Shown here: piece by piece, positions 13,843 to 15,058 of the stretch
How the letters are laid out: every line of letters begins with the position of its first letter
How positions within the stretch are numbered: the stretch's first letter is position 1
From: Aquabacter sp.
Lineage (GTDB): Bacteria; Pseudomonadota; Alphaproteobacteria; Rhizobiales; Xanthobacteraceae
Length of the DNA: 15,058 nt
NCBI GenBank assembly: GCA_030147645.1
Contig: JASBUY010000272.1
Coordinates: 1 to 15,058 of the forward strand
Direction: 5' to 3'
The notes under the pieces: model-generated
The model's input: only the letters and a program-made list of their open reading frames with translations
Told to the model about the DNA's origin: nothing
Database searches by the model: none
Made by a program: the position numbers and the translations under genes

Positions 13843-15058
<1,216 letters not shown>

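Overview
The window is GC-rich bacterial chromosome. Its gene families, the wording of the argininosuccinate synthase and UgpB proteins, and the abundance of PAS/GGDEF signalling proteins point to an alphaproteobacterium. My best guess is the Hyphomicrobiales, perhaps near Xanthobacteraceae; that is inference from protein style, not a search. Nearly all of it is coding. The longest stretch without a gene is 253 nt (6725-6977). I see no rRNA, tRNA, CRISPR array, insertion sequence, phage gene or defence island.

Left part, minus strand (1-4870): a MoxR AAA+ ATPase is followed by a DUF58 protein cut by the window edge. Upstream of them lies a soluble two-PAS chemoreceptor of BdlA-like layout, then a MarR regulator with its downstream Bcr/CflA-type MFS exporter as a two-gene unit.

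Centre, plus strand (4871-9522): an AT-rich divergent spacer separates marR from a membrane diguanylate cyclase (dCache-HAMP-GGDEF). A GntR/FCD regulator follows, then a second, cytoplasmic PAS-PAS-PAS-GGDEF cyclase. This second cyclase gene is interrupted by an in-frame TAA at its 71st codon. The conserved PAS reading continues on both sides of the stop in the same frame, and the segment before the stop has much lower GC and many rare-type codons. This is the most unusual thing in the window. Both cyclases keep GGEEF and an RxxD product-inhibition site.

Right part (9523-15058): a compact ugpB-ugpA-ugpE-ugpC operon encodes a glycerol-3-phosphate ABC importer, with ATGA and GTGA start/stop overlaps. 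It converges on argG, whose stop lies 3 bp from the ugpC stop. Both stop codons lie inside one perfect 7-bp-arm inverted repeat. argG runs off the right edge and its true start is probably outside.

Functionally the window mixes housekeeping (argG), nutrient uptake (ugp), and sensory/c-di-GMP signalling (one chemoreceptor, two cyclases). I do not find a convincing wholly new multi-gene system. The items worth checking are the interrupted cyclase, several palindromes in promoter regions, and a proline in the chemoreceptor signalling helix.
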